Shown here piece by piece: positions 5,345 through 8,523 of a stretch of DNA of 8,523 nucleotides. The number at the start of each line of letters is the position of its first letter. Positions within the stretch are counted from its first letter, which is position 1. A program made the translations under genes and the position numbers. Below the pieces are notes generated by a model. That model had not been told where the DNA came from, searched no databases, and saw only the letters and a program-made list of their open reading frames with translations. Source of the DNA: Melioribacter sp. (lineage in GTDB: Bacteria > Bacteroidota > Ignavibacteria > Ignavibacteriales > Melioribacteraceae); contig JAENZU010000115.1 in NCBI GenBank assembly GCA_016841125.1, forward strand, positions 1-8,523, read 5' to 3'.

Positions 5345-7762
5345 TTAAAAATCTCCGCCGTCCCCCATATCCATTCCTCCGCTTTCACCGTTGCGTCTCT
5401 CAGATTTATAATTGTTAATATTAAATCTTAAGTTAAGCATAATCATGGGTGATTCCCTTGTGAAGTAGGCATACCTATAAAAATCTTCACCTTCATAAGT
5501 ATACTCTCTTTTCGCTGTGCCGAATATATCTCTTACCTGCAAAGTAGCTGAGAGCATTTTATCGAAGAACTCATGTTTAATTGCGAAGTTGGCATAAAAG
5601 AAATCTTCTACTCTTCCCTGAGATGAAACAGTGGGGCTGTTGTAAATTGAGTTTACTTGGATTTGAGTAAGCTTGCCTATTTTAATTCCGTTATTAAAGC
5701 GAATGCTCCAATTGAAACTGCTGCGCGAAAAATCTGTATTATTAAAGGCGCCTTCTATTTTGTAATCATAAAGATTACCCATTAGGTTCACGTTCCACGC
5801 TTGAATAGGATCAAAATTCAAAAACAGTTCGGTACCCAAAGAATAATCCTTGCCAATATTATCAACTGAACTTAATGTAATATTATCATCGTATACCGAT
5901 CTGATTCTCTCAATCTTATTATTTGTAATCCTGTAATATCCCTCAACTGAAAATAAAAATTTACCCAAGAATGTTTGATATCCCATTTCGTAGGAATCAA
6001 TATACTCCGGATCAAGAGCCGGATTACCGGTTCTAACATTGTAAGCGTCAATCCAGGTTTCGAAAGGTTCCAGTTCCCAGCCGCGCGGACGATTAATTCG
6101 GCGGGTATAGCTTGTCATCACTTGATGATTGTCAACAATTTCATAGGAAAAGTGAGCACTTGGGAAATAGTCCCACCTATCAATCTTAAATTCATCGGCG
6201 GTCTTTACAAGTGTGATTGATCTGCCTGTATATTCAGTTCTGAATCCGAATTGAAATCCGAATGATCCAAGCTTGTTCGAATACATTGTATAGATCGCCT
6301 GCTCGTTTTTATCATATTTGGTATTATTGCTGAATTGCGGATCTTCAACAAAACCCTGGGCAGTTGAATCAAAATTGAAAAGTCCGGTTCTCTCTTCCGA
6401 AAGATCTATTTCACCTTGATAGCCGGCTTCAAATTTGCTCTCTTCGTCTAAAGGTAAAGTATAATCGAGTTTGCCTCTAAATTCTTTTCCGGGTCCCGAT
6501 TCAGTGGTTTTTCTTCCGCTGACAATTTGACCGCTTTGCATTAATTCGCTTAAAGTTTTCTCATCAGAATTATCATAGTCGAAATCGAAATCAGCTATAA
6601 GTTCATGTCCTTTGCTGCCAAAGTTGTGTAAATAATTTCCAAACACAGAATATGAGTAACCGCCTCTTGATCTATCCGAAATACTGTTGTAAAATTCTAT
6701 GTTTGGATTTGTTGAAGACCACTCCTCGTAACCCAAAGTTGAATTTCTTATCGATTCACGGTCTCTGTAACGGGCGCCAAGTGTAAGGATATCGGTTCTA
6801 GTAAAATTGTGTGCTATCGATCCTCTGAGTGAGAATGATTCTCTGCCTCTGTTTGCAGTTCCGTTTGAATTTGTGTAAAATCTTGTGCCCGAATTTTCTG
6901 TCCAATTTTCCTCTGAATCGGTCATATCGAATAGTCTATTATTATAATCAATTCCAAGATTGGACTGGAAGGAAGATGTTTTATAATCTAAAAGAAGTTC
7001 CGCACCATATTTATCGTTCAATCCGCCGTTTAAATCTAAAATCCCGCTCATTCCGGCAATATCACTTTTCTTCATAACTATGTTGATAATGCCGGCAGTT
7101 CCCTCCGGATCATATTTTGCAGACGGGTTAGTAATTATTTCAATATTTTCAATTGCACTTGCCGGTATTTGCTGCAGTGCTTCGCTTGCCTCAAGAATAG
7201 TGGGGCGACCATCGATTAAAACAGTGAAATTACCGCTTCCTCTTAAACTTACATTTCCTTCAATATCCACAGTTATCGAAGGTACGTTTTCTAAAACTTC
7301 TATTGCTGTTCCGGACGTTGCGGTAAATTGTTCGCTTACGTTAATTACTTTCTTATCAATTTCATAAGAAATTGGGGCTCGTTCACCGCTTACAACAACA
7401 TCATCCACTCCGTAAGATTTTGGAGCAAGAGAAATATCTCCGAGGTCGATTGTGTTGGGACCTTTAACCACAACGGACTCAATAAATTTATCATCAAATC
7501 CAATGAAGCTTGCCCTCAAATAATAATTTCCGCGTCTAACGTTTTCGAGTTTGAAATATCCGCTTTCATTAGTAATTGTACCAGTTACCTGCGAGCTGTC
7601 TTCTGAAGAGAAAAGGACGATGTTTGCAAATTCCATCGGCTTTGAATCAATTACCTCAAGAACTCTACCTTCAATTACAGCTCCGCCGCGACCGGGACGC
7701 TGCTGCGCATTTAAATTAATAATCAAAATTGCGGTAAAAAGTAAAAATAATTTCGTTTTCAT
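5345..7762 (-). CDS. Outer-membrane β-barrel protein with carboxypeptidase-regulatory-like domain and TonB-type plug
   Basis: This 805-residue protein has a signal peptide (1-19, probable cut after N-L-N-A). A carboxypeptidase-regulatory-like β-sandwich follows (about 29-110, with G-R-V-L-E and N-E-S-G-Y-F-K-L). Next comes a plug domain (about 115-235) with E-N-V-P-S-I, V-S-L-R-G, V-L-I-D-G-R-P and T-N-P-S-A-K-Y-D-P-E-G-T-A-G-I. The rest is a β-barrel rich in aromatic and charged alternating strands, matching the outer-membrane β-barrel family common in Bacteroidota (OMP_b-brl_3 type). It resembles TonB-dependent transporters, but I see no clear TonB box and no SusD partner gene, so import is not established and the substrate is unknown. 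After the last strand (M-I-M-L-N-L-R-F-N-I) comes a short hydrophilic Gly/Asp/Met tail ending in Phe. The start has AGGA ten bases upstream. The gene is followed by the composite repeat, then paaZ. Confidence 0.88.
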   Translation of the reverse strand: MKTKLFLLFTAILIINLNAQQRPGRGGAVIEGRVLEVIDSKPMEFANIVLFSSEDSSQVTGTITNESGYFKLENVRRGNYYLRASFIGFDDKFIESVVVKGPNTIDLGDISLAPKSYGVDDVVVSGERAPISYEIDKKVINVSEQFTATSGTAIEVLENVPSITVDIEGNVSLRGSGNFTVLIDGRPTILEASEALQQIPASAIENIEIITNPSAKYDPEGTAGIINIVMKKSDIAGMSGILDLNGGLNDKYGAELLLDYKTSSFQSNLGIDYNNRLFDMTDSEENWTENSGTRFYTNSNGTANRGRESFSLRGSIAHNFTRTDILTLGARYRDRESIRNSTLGYEEWSSTNPNIEFYNSISDRSRGGYSYSVFGNYLHNFGSKGHELIADFDFDYDNSDEKTLSELMQSGQIVSGRKTTESGPGKEFRGKLDYTLPLDEESKFEAGYQGEIDLSEERTGLFNFDSTAQGFVEDPQFSNNTKYDKNEQAIYTMYSNKLGSFGFQFGFRTEYTGRSITLVKTADEFKIDRWDYFPSAHFSYEIVDNHQVMTSYTRRINRPRGWELEPFETWIDAYNVRTGNPALDPEYIDSYEMGYQTFLGKFLFSVEGYYRITNNKIERIRSVYDDNITLSSVDNIGKDYSLGTELFLNFDPIQAWNVNLMGNLYDYKIEGAFNNTDFSRSSFNWSIRFNNGIKIGKLTQIQVNSIYNSPTVSSQGRVEDFFYANFAIKHEFFDKMLSATLQVRDIFGTAKREYTYEGEDFYRYAYFTRESPMIMLNLRFNINNYKSERRNGESGGMDMGDGGDF

Positions 7763-7772
7763 TATTCAAAAA

Positions 7773-7776
7773 TCCT
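7773..7776 (-). promoter_or_regulatory. Probable ribosome binding site of the β-barrel gene
   Basis: AGGA on the minus strand ends ten bases before the ATG at 7762, slightly further than ideal. The start itself is supported by the signal peptide that follows. Confidence 0.45.
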
Positions 7777-7789
7777 GACTTATTTTAAA

Positions 7790-7821
7790 CGGGAATTTCC
7801 CGAAACATTTACGTAATGTTT
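7790..7821. promoter_or_regulatory. Two adjacent dyads upstream of the β-barrel gene
   Basis: CGGGAA-T-TTCCCG (7790-7802) is a perfect 6-bp inverted repeat around one base. It directly abuts AAACATT-TACGT-AATGTTT (7803-7821), a perfect 7-bp inverted repeat around five bases. They lie 28-59 bases before the start codon of the β-barrel gene. They could be operators for a dimeric regulator or hairpins in the leader RNA. I see no convincing -35/-10 or Bacteroidetes-type -33/-7 pair that would tell these apart. Confidence 0.4.
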
Positions 7822-7973
7822 TAGACAACAATGAATTGGACAAGGTTTAAATTTAGTAAAGTAGTAACACTCAATATATATGTTTTGTTCAAAAAAGAAA
7901 CTTAATCACCAAATTTCTGATATCTATGTTTGATGATAAATTCTGAAGAAGGGTTCTCTGCAATTGGTTGCAA
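7822..7973. other. Intergenic region, no gene recognised
   Basis: This AT-rich stretch separates the β-propeller gene from the β-barrel gene and presumably holds the promoter of the latter. I see no strong terminator for the upstream gene: just after its stop there is only a 5-bp inverted repeat TGCAA-TTGG-TTGCA (7959-7972). I could not settle on a promoter. Confidence 0.4.
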
Positions 7974-8523
7974 TTACCGAACCGGTCTAAATCTGAAAAT
8001 ATTATACGGGGAGTGCTCTTTAATATGCTCTTTACTCTGCAGCATTTGATCAGGAATGTCGCTGTCAGCCAGATAAAAATAGCCACCTCCACCTAAACTT
8101 AGCCCATCTGCCCAGTGAATTCTTTGATCTCTAATTAAAGTTTCTCCCCTCCCGTCTGCATAGACAATGTAAATTCCCTCGTGCTCAACATCGGTAATAT
8201 AAACATTTCCGGAATTATCCAATCTAATTCCATCACTTAAAGGCTTTTTGGCAACGTATTCCACTTTTGAATTTATGGATTCATCCGCGGCATTAAAATT
8301 TATACAATCATTTACAGCAATTCTGTAGAGACCGCTGTGACTCATTGCAGCATAATAAACGTATTTTCCGTCATGACTCACATCCAAACCATCTATGCCG
8401 GGCATAAGATCTAGGATACCGAAGAAGCGCATCTTTTTTGAAGGGGTTACAGGAACAAACCCCTCATTAACAACACTCGGGTGATCTTCAAGTAATCGAC
8501 GGCTTTTGTTTAATTCAATATCA
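7974..8523 (-). CDS. Bacterial MRJP/yellow-family β-propeller protein, C-terminal part
   Basis: The frame stays open past the ATG at 8432 to the edge of the window, and the extra residues fit the family (R-R-L-L-E-D-H-P-S-V), so the gene is 5'-truncated by the window; 182 codons are visible. Three repeated β-propeller blade motifs support the major royal jelly/yellow family: I-D-G-L-D-V-S-H-D-G-K-Y-V-Y-Y with S-G-L-Y-R-I, then S-D-G-I-R-L-D-N-S-G-N-V-Y-I-T-D-V-E-H, then W-A-D-G-L-S-L with F-Y-L-A-D-S. Bacterial members are about 350-400 residues and usually secreted, but the N-terminus is not visible here. Their role is mostly unknown; some are annotated by distant similarity as gluconolactonase-like or dopachrome-related. 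SMP-30/gluconolactonase is the main alternative, but the block H-P-S-V together with the T-D-V-E-H motif favours MRJP. It lies 211 bases upstream of the β-barrel gene, in the same direction. Confidence 0.8.
   Translation of the reverse strand, partial: DIELNKSRRLLEDHPSVVNEGFVPVTPSKKMRFFGILDLMPGIDGLDVSHDGKYVYYAAMSHSGLYRIAVNDCINFNAADESINSKVEYVAKKPLSDGIRLDNSGNVYITDVEHEGIYIVYADGRGETLIRDQRIHWADGLSLGGGGYFYLADSDIPDQMLQSKEHIKEHSPYNIFRFRPVR

Noticed and set aside
7790..7802. The CGGGAATTTCCCG dyad as an intrinsic terminator
   Set aside because: It precedes a start codon, the loop would be too small in this form and no T-run follows.
7889..8092. Small minus-strand reading frame overlapping the end of the propeller gene
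   Set aside because: It is in another frame of a well-supported gene and has no ribosome binding site or family resemblance.

Overview
The window looks like ordinary chromosomal DNA from a Gram-negative bacterium of the Bacteroidota/Ignavibacteriota (FCB) type. The evidence is an outer-membrane protein with an N-terminal carboxypeptidase-regulatory-like domain, a plug and a β-barrel, which is a very common architecture in that group. Low G+C content and a Cys-terminated lipoprotein signal also fit. Several starts have a recognisable GGAG/AGGA ribosome binding site, which is less usual in classical Bacteroidetes and makes Ignavibacteriota a reasonable guess. That placement is inference.

Layout: on the plus strand, the 3' end of an esterase-like α/β-hydrolase (1-453) is followed by sufE (530-958). 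sufE converges with a minus-strand block, and a perfect 8-bp hairpin at 961-981 sits between them. The minus-strand block reads, in transcription order, a bacterial MRJP/yellow-family β-propeller (5' end outside the window, 8523-7974), an outer-membrane β-barrel protein (7762-5345), a PaaZ-type bifunctional enzyme (5158-3122), an acidic lipoprotein of unknown function (3110-2283) and a long-form ispH (2220-1000). No gene-free stretch exceeds about 210 bases. The two longest (7763-7973 and 5159-5344) hold a pair of adjacent dyads and a composite repeat/palindrome element, respectively.

How the genes fit together: paaZ and the lipoprotein gene are 11 bases apart, with the second ribosome binding site inside the gap, so they are very probably co-transcribed. 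ispH follows 62 bases later, behind an AT-rich hairpin. SufE feeds sulfur to Fe-S cluster assembly and IspH is a [4Fe-4S] enzyme of isoprenoid synthesis, but the two are convergent and need not be co-regulated. PaaZ catalyses the ring-opening and oxidation step of aerobic phenylacetyl-CoA degradation, yet no other paa gene is visible here.

I found no mobile element, CRISPR array, RNA gene or clear new multi-gene system. The points most worth a second look are the composite repeat between the β-barrel gene and paaZ, the unexplained acidic lipoprotein coupled to paaZ, and the tandem dyads upstream of the β-barrel gene.
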